Assembly (NCBI GenBank): GCA_903898675.1
Contig: CAIUGM010000009.1
Location: 1-61,531 of the forward strand
DNA from: an uncultured Verrucomicrobiota bacterium
GTDB taxonomy: Bacteria > Verrucomicrobiota > Verrucomicrobiia > Opitutales > Opitutaceae
DNA: 61,531 bases
Direction of reading: 5' to 3'
Part shown: positions 30,260-38,609 of the stretch, in pieces
Position numbering within the stretch: position 1 is the stretch's first letter
How the letters are laid out: every line of letters begins with the position of its first letter
Notes under the pieces: generated by a model
The model's input: only the letters and a program-made list of their open reading frames with translations
Databases searched by the model: none
Told to the model about the DNA's origin: nothing
Translations under genes and position numbers: made by a program

Positions 30260-30394
30260 GGCCTATGCTGTGCCACGATCGGCAGAAACCCGGAACTCAA
30301 CGATTAGAGTCTAGCAAGTTTTCCAGCTTTTCACGTCAACAACCCGAACCTAAAATCTTTCCCCGAATCAGCAGATAATACTGACATACACAGT

Positions 30395-30979
30395 ATGATT
30401 GTCGGCTCCAAATCCACCTTCGCTATCGAGTCGGGCATTACACGTGCTTACGAAAGAGTAAGCTTTCGCGCGCTCGGTTTTTTTGTGCTTCACATCGGTG
30501 GCCAAAATTATGGCGTCCGCGCAACCGACGCTTCAATGCTGGCGTGCTCGCTTACGGAAATCGAAGCCCGGATCGTCCGCCGCAATACGCATGTCGCACC
30601 CTTTGCCACGGGAATCGAAGGAAGCCGTATCGCGGATGCAGTTCGCAAAGCTCTCTACGCACCCAATCAAGAAGAAGAACGGTTTTTTGGCATATCGGGG
30701 CGAGAGTTTTCCGACCTTATCTATTCGAAGAACATTCTTTGGGCACCGGATGGTGATGAAGCATTTGATGACGGAAGCCATGTACTGCATATCGATTTTG
30801 GCGATCAAGTCCGATTGATAGGTTTTAGATGTAGCGAAGGCTACCACTACGACCCAAAGACTCTAACCGATATCTGGCTACCAGCCGCCGATTTTTATCG
30901 TGTTCTCCATCAGTGGCGAAATGCCTTCCTCACCGAATGGCAAAAAACACAGAAAACCCCAGAAGAAGAAGCTCCGTAA
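30395..30979 (+). CDS. Imm42-like immunity protein (orphan)
   Basis: This 194-residue protein opens MIVGSKSTFAIESGITRAYE and has GFFVLHIGGQNYGVRATDAS and a SRIADAVRKALYAP segment. That fits my memory of the Imm42 immunity family of polymorphic toxin systems, whose members protect against a partner toxin. No toxin gene is next to it. Its base composition is lower in GC than its neighbours (note AATTATGGCG and TTTTTTTGTGC-like runs), suggesting acquisition by transfer. It could also be a free-standing protein of unknown function. Confidence 0.55.
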   Translation: MIVGSKSTFAIESGITRAYERVSFRALGFFVLHIGGQNYGVRATDASMLACSLTEIEARIVRRNTHVAPFATGIEGSRIADAVRKALYAPNQEEERFFGISGREFSDLIYSKNILWAPDGDEAFDDGSHVLHIDFGDQVRLIGFRCSEGYHYDPKTLTDIWLPAADFYRVLHQWRNAFLTEWQKTQKTPEEEAP

Positions 30980-31038
30980 AATCCTGGTTCGGACAGGCTG
31001 TAAGAAGTCAGGCCTTTTATTTCTACTGTATATTGGGC

Positions 31039-32799
31039 TCAGACCCTGAGCGGATTAGCGCCCGCCGGCTCTTCCCAGTGATAGCTGACTTTCTCGCTAC
31101 CGATGCGCCATTCGCGCGGGGTGGTGGTGGTCAGCCAATCGAGCGGTTCGCAGCCGCCGGGGGTGCCGCCGGAGAGGGCGGTTTGCATCGCGGCGCGGAA
31201 GGCGGACTTTTGCTCGGGGGTGACGGTCCGCGGATCGACTGAGACAAAGAGTGCGGTGCCGCTGCGGGCGACGAGGTCGAGGAACTGCTGGTCGAATTCC
31301 CACGGGGTCAGCTCCGTGTGCGCGGCGCAGTCCGGGTCGCTTGAGAAAAAGGCACCATTCTGCGGCAGGCGGAAGGCGAGCGTGTTGATGCCCATGCGAC
31401 GGGTGCGCTCCCAGACGTGGCCGGAAGTGTCGTCGCCCGTGCGCTGGATCTCGAAAATCCCGGCACCGAGGTGACCGATGGTATTGCACCCGAGCAGCAC
31501 GGCGTCCCCTGCCCCGGCGCGCAAGGTGCGGTAGAGGCGCAGAATAATCTCGGCGTTGGTGAGCGACTGGTCGGCGAAGTGCCAGCCGCTGTCGGTGAGC
31601 TCGGCCCCCATCTCAAAACCCCATTTCCCGAAAATATCGTAGGTCGAGAAGTCGTGTTTGATGAGCTCGTAGCCCCACGAACGGATCCGGGCGACATCGT
31701 CGTGGATCAGCTGCAGGTTCTCCGGCAAAGTCAGGTCGAGAGGTTTTTCTTCGGATGTGCACGGCCCGGACCGCAGCCGGCGGGGATCGTCGACGACCAT
31801 CAGCGCCGTCGGCCGCATCCAGATGCCGGGACGCACGCCGAGTTTCTTCATGTCGGCGGCCAGGCCGGGCATGTCGGGGAAAATACCCGGCTTGCCCGCC
31901 GTCCACGGACCACCGGGACACGAGGTACCGGGCGTCCAGCCGGCGTCGATGACGCAGAAGGGCCGGTTGACGTGGCCGGCCGCGAGTTCGGCCAGGAAGG
32001 CGGCGTCGCGGCGCATCGCGTCGGCGTCGAAGTTGTGGCCGTAGGCGTAGTACCAGTTGTTGTTGCCGCAGATCGGCGCGGCGGCGAGCCGGGGCAACGG
32101 GCTCATGACGCGACAAAAGCGCGTCAGCGCCGCGAACGGAGTCTCGCCGGCAGAATTAGTCAGCGACACCACCGTGGCCGCCGCGATCTCGCGGTCGCCG
32201 GGCCGGCAGGGACTGCCGCCGTTGCGGAAGTCGAGCCAGAGGGAAATCCCCGCGCCATCGACCGTCCAGAAACAGAGCGTCGACGGCTGGGTCTTGACGC
32301 CCGTTAGGAAAGTGCGGCCGCTCGCCACCTGATGCGCGGCGAAATACCACGGCATGACGCGCTCAGGCTGGAGCGTCCGCCACTGCAGGTCGCCGTAGCC
32401 GCGCTCCCAGTGGTCGCCGAGGAAAAGAGTCTCCGCCGGAAAGGTCGTCTCCCAGCGCAATACGATGCGGTTCAACTGGCCTTTCACACAGGACACGTGC
32501 ACCGCGAGCCCGGCGCCGTCCGCCGATCCTGACAAGGCAACGACGCCCTCGACCGTCGTGAAGCGATCGCCTTGGCGTTGGGTCGAGATCAGGCCGGTGC
32601 CGTCATGGTCCACAAGCACCCGGGTCGGCCTGTCCGACAGCCGCCTGGGCATCTCCGGCGTAGCCCCACCGCCGTCAGCTTTCGCCGGGACCGATTCACC
32701 CGCGCGCAGGGTCGAGGCGATCAGAAGCGAACCCGCTCCAAGCTTGAGGGCGTCACCCAGAAAGGCGCGACGATTGGCATCGTGGGGTAGTAACGACAT
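31039..32799 (-). CDS. GH36-like glycoside hydrolase (alpha-galactosidase family), Tat-exported
   Basis: The 586-residue product begins with a Tat-type signal (NRRAFLGDALKLGAGSLLIA, Arg10-Arg11). A beta-rich N-terminal region is followed by a TIM barrel from about 240 with FCVIDAGWTP and PGIWMRP, the probable nucleophile Asp383 in LIKHDFSTYD, and the acid/base Asp456 or Asp457 in RTGDDTSGHVW. That layout fits clan GH-D, most like GH36, which hydrolyse alpha-galactosides, though the linkage here is unproven. It would act in the periplasm or outside the cell. It stands alone, downstream of ydbL. Confidence 0.78.
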   Translation of the reverse strand: MSLLPHDANRRAFLGDALKLGAGSLLIASTLRAGESVPAKADGGGATPEMPRRLSDRPTRVLVDHDGTGLISTQRQGDRFTTVEGVVALSGSADGAGLAVHVSCVKGQLNRIVLRWETTFPAETLFLGDHWERGYGDLQWRTLQPERVMPWYFAAHQVASGRTFLTGVKTQPSTLCFWTVDGAGISLWLDFRNGGSPCRPGDREIAAATVVSLTNSAGETPFAALTRFCRVMSPLPRLAAAPICGNNNWYYAYGHNFDADAMRRDAAFLAELAAGHVNRPFCVIDAGWTPGTSCPGGPWTAGKPGIFPDMPGLAADMKKLGVRPGIWMRPTALMVVDDPRRLRSGPCTSEEKPLDLTLPENLQLIHDDVARIRSWGYELIKHDFSTYDIFGKWGFEMGAELTDSGWHFADQSLTNAEIILRLYRTLRAGAGDAVLLGCNTIGHLGAGIFEIQRTGDDTSGHVWERTRRMGINTLAFRLPQNGAFFSSDPDCAAHTELTPWEFDQQFLDLVARSGTALFVSVDPRTVTPEQKSAFRAAMQTALSGGTPGGCEPLDWLTTTTPREWRIGSEKVSYHWEEPAGANPLRV

Positions 32800-32911
32800 G
32801 GTTCGAGGAAGAGAAGGTCGGCCGGACGAGGCAAGAACCGGATTGGATTACGGTCATGCATTCCGCAGCCGTCGGCCCCGTGCCGGTGGTTCCGATGCAA
32901 ACCTGACAAAC

Positions 32912-32955
32912 CGGCAGGAACGGAGGCCTGCCGCTACACGGAGAGATAATCTCCG
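32912..32955. repeat. Palindromic element (CGGCAGG family) plus a short hairpin
   Basis: Bases 32912-32937 match the reverse complement of 7648-7673 with one mismatch in 26. A second palindrome, CGGAGA...TCTCCG, follows at 32939-32955 and touches the stop of ydbL, so the pair may serve as a transcription stop. Confidence 0.75.
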
Positions 32956-32956
32956 C

Positions 32957-33325
32957 CTACTTCTTCTTCCACTGCCCGCTCTCGTCCTGCACCCAGACGC
33001 CGCCGCGGCTGTTGCTGGCAATCTGCTTGGCGCGGGCCTTGCCGACGGAGTCAGCCGAGGCGCCGGTTTGCTGGGCGATCAGGGCGTAGACGGCCTCGCG
33101 ATCATGGTTTTCGGCGGACACGACGCCACCGGCCGTGGACGAGCCGCTGTCCCGCACTTCGATGAAGCCGCGGTTGTTTTCGCCGACATAGCCCTTGGCT
33201 TTAAGGTCATCGATGGACGGAAGACGCGACTCCATCCGGCTGCGGAGGTCGGCGGCGCTCTCGGCGAAAGCCGGGAGGGTCAGGAGGCAAAGGAAGGCAA
33301 AGACGGAAAAAAGTCGGGTTTTCAT
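32957..33325 (-). CDS. ydbL: YdbL-like DUF1318 protein
   Basis: The 122-residue product has a signal peptide (MKTRLFSVFAFLCLLTLPAFA) and a DUF1318 mature part: DLRSRMESRLPSIDDLKAKGYVGENNRGF, then a conserved block ending GVWVQDESGQWKKK. In E. coli YdbL is a periplasmic partner that keeps YnbE from over-multimerising. Here it follows ynbE by 5 bases, in the same ydbH-ynbE-ydbL order as E. coli. Confidence 0.9.
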   Translation of the reverse strand: MKTRLFSVFAFLCLLTLPAFAESAADLRSRMESRLPSIDDLKAKGYVGENNRGFIEVRDSGSSTAGGVVSAENHDREAVYALIAQQTGASADSVGKARAKQIASNSRGGVWVQDESGQWKKK

Positions 33326-33330
33326 TTTGA

Positions 33331-33525
33331 TCAGGATTTGGGGGCTTCGATCGTCGTGGATTTCTTGTCGAGGTCGCCGAAGAAGTCATCCAGCGCCTTC
33401 TCGACCTTCACGTTCACGTCGACCGTGATGTGGATCGGCTTCACCTCGATCGGGGCGGTCTTGATGTTCAGGCAGCCGCTGCAGAGCAGCGGCAGCACGA
33501 GCGTGGAAAGGGCGAGGCGGTTCAT
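33331..33525 (-). CDS. ynbE: YnbE-like outer membrane lipoprotein
   Basis: This 64-residue lipoprotein has a signal ending in LLCSGC (lipidated cysteine at about residue 18) and the YnbE core IKTAPIEVKPIHITVDVNVKVEKALDDFF. The ATG at 33525 is chosen because everything upstream in the frame translates the repeat island. In E. coli YnbE sits in the outer membrane and extends the hydrophobic groove of YdbH. It is between ydbH and ydbL. Confidence 0.88.
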   Translation of the reverse strand: MNRLALSTLVLPLLCSGCLNIKTAPIEVKPIHITVDVNVKVEKALDDFFGDLDKKSTTIEAPKS

Positions 33526-33540
33526 GGGATAAGTTGTTTG

Positions 33541-33682
33541 ACCACGGATTTGAGGGATGGTCACGAATTTTTTCTGCTCAACCCTTGGCCACGAAAAACA
33601 CAAGAAACACAAAAAGAGACGAGGAACTTCTCCGGCCGTGCGATGGTCCATTTTTTGCGTTTTTGGTGGCCATTCCCTTGCA
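33541..33682. repeat. Repeat island between ydbH and ynbE
   Basis: An arm of the CCACGGATTTGAG type at 33541 is followed by a separate inverted pair: GGCCACGAAAAACACAAGAA and, inverted, GCGTTTTTGGTGGCC. It occupies nearly the whole 160-base gap, so the operon is interrupted by a potential long RNA hairpin. Confidence 0.7.
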
Positions 33683-33685
33683 GAC

Positions 33686-35200
33686 TCATGGTTTAGATCC
33701 ACCGAAGCTGACGCGGGAATCCATACCCAGGTTAATGAGCTTCTCGATCGGGCCGTTCACGTTGAGGTCGAGCACCACCGGCGCCTTGACCTCCGGGTCC
33801 ACCGGTTCGCCGGCAAGGTGCAGCTGCGCGGAACGGCCCGCGGGCACGTTGGGCGGACGGATGTCCAGGCGCAGTTCGCCGAGCTTCAACTTGAGCAGGC
33901 CGGACTCGATCTTCTTCAGGACCGAGTAACTGGCACTGCCCGGAGCCACGCCGTTGGTCAGCAGGCCGCCGGCGTTGAGCTGAAGCTCCGCATAGACTCC
34001 CGGCTTGAGCGCCAGCCAGCCCGTGCCAAGCCGCAGACCGCTGCCGTCGATGCGTACCGGCAGCCGGCCATTGACGCGTCCGACGGCCTTGGCCGGGAGG
34101 TCCTGCGTCAGGGCGAGCACCTCCTCGACACTGATGCCGTCGACCAGCAGCACCGCCGACAATTCGCGCTGGTTCAGGAAATAGGTGAACGGTTCCGCCG
34201 CCACGGTGCCGCCCAGGGCCTTGAGCGAGGCATGGGAGACCGTGATCTGGTTGGCGCTGGCGAAGGCGAACTCGCCCCTGAGGTCCTGCAGCGCCAGCTG
34301 GCCCGTCCGCAGCTCGCGCACGCGCACAGTGCCGGGTTTCGTGACAAACTTGTCGAGGTCGATGAACTCCAGGTCGGCCTCGATGCCCTCGGCCGTGATA
34401 TCCTTCTGCGCATAACGCACCCGGCCCTCGCGCAGCTGCACCTTGCCCCCGGCGGCAAGTTCCTTCCCGACCAGCCGGCCCGCGGCACTGCCGGTGAGCT
34501 TGCCCTCGATGTCCCACGCACCGCCCGGCAACAGCACCAGGCGTTGGACAAATCCCTGCCAGAGTTTCAGGTCGAGCGACATCTCCGGCACTTGAAAGGC
34601 GAGTTCGTGCTTCGCCGGGTCGAAGGTGCCCCCGCCCTTCACCCCGAGACCGGGGCCATTGGCCGCGACTTGTGCGCTCCACTTGCCACCGCTGGACGGC
34701 TGGGCGTCAAATTTTACCGTCAACGCCTGGTCCGGCAGGGCCGCGGCCCGGATGATGAGCTGCCCGTCGATCGAAATCTCCTCAAGCGGCAGGCTCGTCG
34801 GCGCCACCGCGGCGGTGCCGTTCTGGTAGGTGGGCCAGTCCTGCGGATTCGTGTCCGACCCGTCGATGGTCACCGGCACCCGCGCCTGTTCGATGTGCAC
34901 GGAGCCGAGCGATGGCGTCCACCAATGTGAGCGGGCAAAGGTCACCCGGTGCGCGGCGAACAATTGCGTCCGCACCTTGAACCCGAGGTTCTCCACCACC
35001 ACGCGCCAGGGTGAGGCCGAGGCGACGTTGAAGCTGATCTCCGAAGCCCCGCCCAGCCGCAGCAGCGAGCCCACCGCCATGCCCGTCAGTGTCAGCCGGG
35101 CCAGCAACAGGCCGGTGATCACGACGAGCGCGAGAGCCGCGCTCGCGAGCAACAGCCGGCGTTTGTTTATGGCCAAGGTCATGAGATGATTCGGGATCAC
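33686..35200 (-). CDS. ydbH: YdbH-like AsmA-type intermembrane lipid transport protein, short form
   Basis: The product (504 residues from the first start; an ATG at 35182 gives 498) has an N-terminal membrane anchor (RRLLLASAALALVVITGLLLA), a long run of beta-strands with alternating polar and hydrophobic residues, and a C-terminal block ending LKKIESGLLKLKLGELRLDIRPP typical of YdbH. In E. coli YdbH is about 880 residues and bridges the periplasm to move phospholipid to the outer membrane with YnbE. This copy is markedly shorter, which raises how it spans the gap. Synteny with ynbE and ydbL supports the call. Confidence 0.85.
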   Translation of the reverse strand: MIPNHLMTLAINKRRLLLASAALALVVITGLLLARLTLTGMAVGSLLRLGGASEISFNVASASPWRVVVENLGFKVRTQLFAAHRVTFARSHWWTPSLGSVHIEQARVPVTIDGSDTNPQDWPTYQNGTAAVAPTSLPLEEISIDGQLIIRAAALPDQALTVKFDAQPSSGGKWSAQVAANGPGLGVKGGGTFDPAKHELAFQVPEMSLDLKLWQGFVQRLVLLPGGAWDIEGKLTGSAAGRLVGKELAAGGKVQLREGRVRYAQKDITAEGIEADLEFIDLDKFVTKPGTVRVRELRTGQLALQDLRGEFAFASANQITVSHASLKALGGTVAAEPFTYFLNQRELSAVLLVDGISVEEVLALTQDLPAKAVGRVNGRLPVRIDGSGLRLGTGWLALKPGVYAELQLNAGGLLTNGVAPGSASYSVLKKIESGLLKLKLGELRLDIRPPNVPAGRSAQLHLAGEPVDPEVKAPVVLDLNVNGPIEKLINLGMDSRVSFGGSKP

Positions 35201-35206
35201 CTGAGG

Positions 35207-35240
35207 TCACCACGAAACACACGAAATACACGAAAATTCT
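35207..35240. repeat. Single repeat arm (CACGAAACACACGAAA type)
   Basis: CACCACGAAACACACGAAAT resembles the arms at 2247 and 29150 but without a nearby inverted partner. It lies upstream of ydbH. Confidence 0.5.
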
Positions 35241-35406
35241 GAGCCGAAGATAAAATGACTGCTGAGATTCCATCCTTGCACAGGCTTCGGGTATTTCGCG
35301 GTCAGCCTCCGGATCTGGCCCGGGGCAAAAAGTCTGGGCTTTCGGGTTCTGGCGACTAGCGTGTCAGCTGATCGACCGATTGCTACCACTTGAATCCGGC
35401 TCCGCC

Positions 35407-35919
35407 ATGAAAAAGTCACTCCTGCTCGCGGCCCTGCTGCCCTTCACCGCCGCCCTCGGCTCACCCAGCGAACCGGCCCCGCCATCCGACAACACCCCGT
35501 CGGCCCAGGAGGAGGCACCCACGGCGGTCACGCTCTACAACGAGGGCACCGTCCTGCTTTTCCAGACCCAATGGAAAGCCGCCCAGGCCAAGCTGGAGGC
35601 CGCCCTGGCACTCGATGAAAAGCTGGCCGAGGCGCACAACAACCTCGCGTACGTCCTCCGCAAGCAGGGCGACGCGAATTACGCCCTGTCGCTCGCCCAC
35701 TACAACCGCGCCCTGGCGCTGAAGCCCAAGCTGGCCGAAGCCTTCATGTACCGCGGCGCGCTCTACGCCCTGAGTGGCAAGGCCGATCTGGCCAAGGCCG
35801 ACTACGACACACTCGTCAGCCTGAAGTCCAAGCTCGCGCCGCACCTCAAGAAGATCATCGACACCGGCAAGGAAGAGGAACCCGAACAGTTCTACGGGGT
35901 GACGAAGAAGAAGCGGTAG
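35407..35919 (+). CDS. Exported tetratricopeptide-repeat protein
   Basis: The 170-residue product has a signal peptide (MKKSLLLAALLPFTAALG, cleavage probably before SPSEP) and a Pro/Glu-rich linker. About three TPR units follow: TLYNEGTVLLFQTQWKAAQAKLEAALAL, KLAEAHNNLAYVLRKQGD and KLAEAFMYRGALYALSGKADLAKADYD. It is probably a periplasmic scaffold for protein contacts; partner unknown. A basic C-terminus (VTKKKR) follows the repeats. Confidence 0.8.
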   Translation: MKKSLLLAALLPFTAALGSPSEPAPPSDNTPSAQEEAPTAVTLYNEGTVLLFQTQWKAAQAKLEAALALDEKLAEAHNNLAYVLRKQGDANYALSLAHYNRALALKPKLAEAFMYRGALYALSGKADLAKADYDTLVSLKSKLAPHLKKIIDTGKEEEPEQFYGVTKKKR

Positions 35920-35943
35920 GCGCGCGGGCCGGACACGAGTGAA

Positions 35944-36017
35944 GTAGCCGCGCTTGAGTCGGAGACGAAAGCGTGGAGCTGTGCGACCACGTTGTCGCTA
36001 CGCTCCAACGCGGCTAC
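35944..36017. repeat. Head-to-head palindromic pair (GTAGCCGCGCTTGAG family)
   Basis: Bases 35944-35976 (33 bases) and 35987-36017 are inverted copies around a 10-base centre. The first 33 bases are repeated exactly at 49307-49339. The pair lies in the convergent gap between the TPR gene and glgP, where it could also act as a terminator. Confidence 0.9.
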
Positions 36018-36041
36018 CTTCCCGATCGGCCGCCGCCGCCC

Positions 36042-38534
36042 CTAGATCTTCACCGGCTTCAGATTCCAGATATCCTTGGCGTACTCGCGGATGGTGCGGT
36101 CGCTGGAGAACTTGCCCATCCGGGCGGTGTTCAGGATCGCCATCTTCGCCCACTTGGACTTGTCGCGGTAGGCGGCGTCCACCCGGGCGTGCGCGTCCGA
36201 GTAGCTGCGGAAATCGGCCAGCAGGAGGTACGGGTCCCCGCCCTGCAGGAGACTGTCATGGACCTGGGCGAAGGCGCCCGGTTCACCCGGGGTGAAGTAG
36301 TCGCTGCCGAGCCAGTCGATGACCGCGCGCAGTTCCTCGTCGGCGTTGTAGTAATCCCGCGGGTTGTAACCCTTGGCGTGCAGCGCCTCGACCTCCTCAA
36401 CCGTGAGGCCGAAGATAAAGATATTGTCGGCTCCGACCTCCTCGCCGATCTCGACGTTGGCCCCGTCGAGTGTGCCGATCGTCAGCGCGCCGTTGAGTGA
36501 GAGCTTCATGTTGCCGGTACCCGAGGCCTCCTTGCCCGCGGTGGAGATCTGCTCGGAAAGGTCGGCGGCGGGAATGATCTTCTCCGCCAGGGAAACGCGG
36601 TAATTCGGCAGGAAGGCGACCTTCAGTTTACCGCCGATGCGGGCGTCGGAATTGATCCGCTCGCCGATGACATTGATGGCGCGAATGATGTTCTTGGCCA
36701 GGTCGTAGCCGGGCGCCGCCTTGGCGCCGAAGATGAAGACGCGCGGCACCACGTCGAGCGACGGGTTCTGGACCAGCCGGCGGTAGAGCGCGAGGATGTG
36801 CAGCAAATTCAGGTGCTGCCGCTTGTACTCGTGCAGCCGCTTGATCTGGACATCGAAGATCGCGTCGGGTGACACCTCGACGCCGCACTGGGCCTTGATG
36901 ACGGCCACCAGGTCCACCTTGTTGGCGCGCTTGATGGCCATGAACTCGCGCTGGAAGGCCGCGTCGTTGGCGTGTTTCTCCAGCCCGCGGAGCAGGTCGA
37001 GGTCGCGGACCCAGTCGGCCTTGCCCAGCTTCTTCGTGATCAGCGCGCTCAGGCGCGGGTTGCTCTTCAGCAGCCAGCGGCGGGGCGTGATGCCGTTCGT
37101 CTTGTTCTGGAATTTATCCGGATACAGCGCGTCGAACTCCGGGAAGAGGTATTTTTTCAGCAGCGCCGTGTGCAGGGCGGCGACGCCGTTGACCGCGTGC
37201 GAGCCGGCCACCGACAGGTTCGCCATGCGGATCTGCTTCGAGCCGTTTTCCTCCACCAGGGAGCAGATGCGCTTCTTGTCATTGTCGCCGGGCCACTTGG
37301 TCTCGACGAGCAGCATCAGGCGGTTGTTGATCTCGAAAATAATCTGCAGGTGGCGCGGCAGGACGTGCTCGAAGAGCCCGACGCTCCACTTCTCCAGGGC
37401 CTCGGGCAGCAGCGTGTGGTTGGTGTAGGCGAAGGTCGGGCTGACGATGGCCCACGCGGCCTCCCACGCCATGTTCTCCTCGTCGACGAGGATGCGCATG
37501 AGTTCCACGATCGCGATGGCCGGATGGGTGTCGTTGAGCTGGACGGCGACCTTGTCGGCGAAATTTTTCCACGAGTTGGCGGGATTGCGGAAGTGGCGCC
37601 GGATGATGTCCCGGAGCGAGCACGCGACGAAGAAGTACTGCTGCATGAGGCGCAGCTCCTTGCCGTTCTCCGTCTTGTCGTTCGGGTAAAGCACCTTCGA
37701 GACCGTCTCGCCGATCGCCTTCTCGCGCACCGCCTCGACGTAGCCGCCGCGGTTGAACGCGGCGAGGTCGAAGTCCTCGGAGGACTTCGACGCCCAGAGG
37801 CGGAGGATGTTGACCGTCTTCGTGCCGTAGCCGGCGACCGGGATGTCGTGGGCCACGCCGATGATCGTCTTGGTGTTGACCCAGCGCGGACGGTAGTTGC
37901 CGCGGTCATCAAAGACATTCTCCACGCGGCCGAAGAAATGAACCTGTTGCGTGTATTCCGCGCGGACAATTTCCCACGGGTCGCCGAAGATCGTCCAGTT
38001 GTCCGGATGCTCCACCTGGTTGCCGTTCAGGAACTCCTGCTTGAAGAGACCGAACTCGTAATAGATGCCGTAGCCGAGGGCCGGGTAGTCGAGGGTCGCC
38101 AGCGAATCGAGGAAGCACGCCGCGAGGCGGCCGAGACCGCCGTTGCCCAGGCCCATGTCCGACTCGGACTCGCGGATCTTTTCGAAGTCCTGTCCCAGCG
38201 ACTCGAGCGCCAGCTTCGCGTCATCGAGCATGCCGGTGGCGAGCAGGTTGTTGCCGAACAGCCGGCCCATGAGGTACTCAAGCGAGAAGTAGTAAATGCG
38301 GCGGACGTTGTTGGCGTTGTGCACCGCCTGCGTGGCGATCATGCGCTCATGAATCGTGTCGCGCACGGCCAGCGCGGTGGCGACCCACCAGTCGTGCGGG
38401 GTGGCCGAGCCCTCGTCACGGGCCAGCGTGGACACCAGGTGTCGCTCGATCAGGGAGCGGAGAATGTCCGTGGGCTTGTCGGGATGAGCCCGACCCGTGC
38501 TCTTGGCTGGTTTGGCGACTGGTGCTTTCGGCAT
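36042..38534 (-). CDS. glgP: Glycogen/starch/alpha-glucan phosphorylase
   Basis: The 830-residue product is a complete GT35 phosphorylase. It has [51 protein letters not shown], a conserved [13 protein letters not shown] and the PLP-lysine region [19 protein letters not shown]. It releases glucose-1-phosphate from storage glucan. I chose the ATG at 38534 ([11 protein letters not shown]). The first 30 residues are a basic Ala/Pro tail without family match. It stands alone; its product could enter the UDP-sugar route through the phosphohexomutase at 50802-52763. Confidence 0.97.
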   Translation of the reverse strand: MPKAPVAKPAKSTGRAHPDKPTDILRSLIERHLVSTLARDEGSATPHDWWVATALAVRDTIHERMIATQAVHNANNVRRIYYFSLEYLMGRLFGNNLLATGMLDDAKLALESLGQDFEKIRESESDMGLGNGGLGRLAACFLDSLATLDYPALGYGIYYEFGLFKQEFLNGNQVEHPDNWTIFGDPWEIVRAEYTQQVHFFGRVENVFDDRGNYRPRWVNTKTIIGVAHDIPVAGYGTKTVNILRLWASKSSEDFDLAAFNRGGYVEAVREKAIGETVSKVLYPNDKTENGKELRLMQQYFFVACSLRDIIRRHFRNPANSWKNFADKVAVQLNDTHPAIAIVELMRILVDEENMAWEAAWAIVSPTFAYTNHTLLPEALEKWSVGLFEHVLPRHLQIIFEINNRLMLLVETKWPGDNDKKRICSLVEENGSKQIRMANLSVAGSHAVNGVAALHTALLKKYLFPEFDALYPDKFQNKTNGITPRRWLLKSNPRLSALITKKLGKADWVRDLDLLRGLEKHANDAAFQREFMAIKRANKVDLVAVIKAQCGVEVSPDAIFDVQIKRLHEYKRQHLNLLHILALYRRLVQNPSLDVVPRVFIFGAKAAPGYDLAKNIIRAINVIGERINSDARIGGKLKVAFLPNYRVSLAEKIIPAADLSEQISTAGKEASGTGNMKLSLNGALTIGTLDGANVEIGEEVGADNIFIFGLTVEEVEALHAKGYNPRDYYNADEELRAVIDWLGSDYFTPGEPGAFAQVHDSLLQGGDPYLLLADFRSYSDAHARVDAAYRDKSKWAKMAILNTARMGKFSSDRTIREYAKDIWNLKPVKI

Positions 38535-38609
38535 ATAAGGGACTTGAATCACAAGTCGTGCCAACCGGACAGGCAAGGCAGGATTATCCGCCGGCCGGCG
38601 CCGCGGACA

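Noticed and set aside
30260..30394. A toxin gene before the Imm42-like gene
   Set aside because: The 135-base gap has no ORF or ribosome binding site on either strand.
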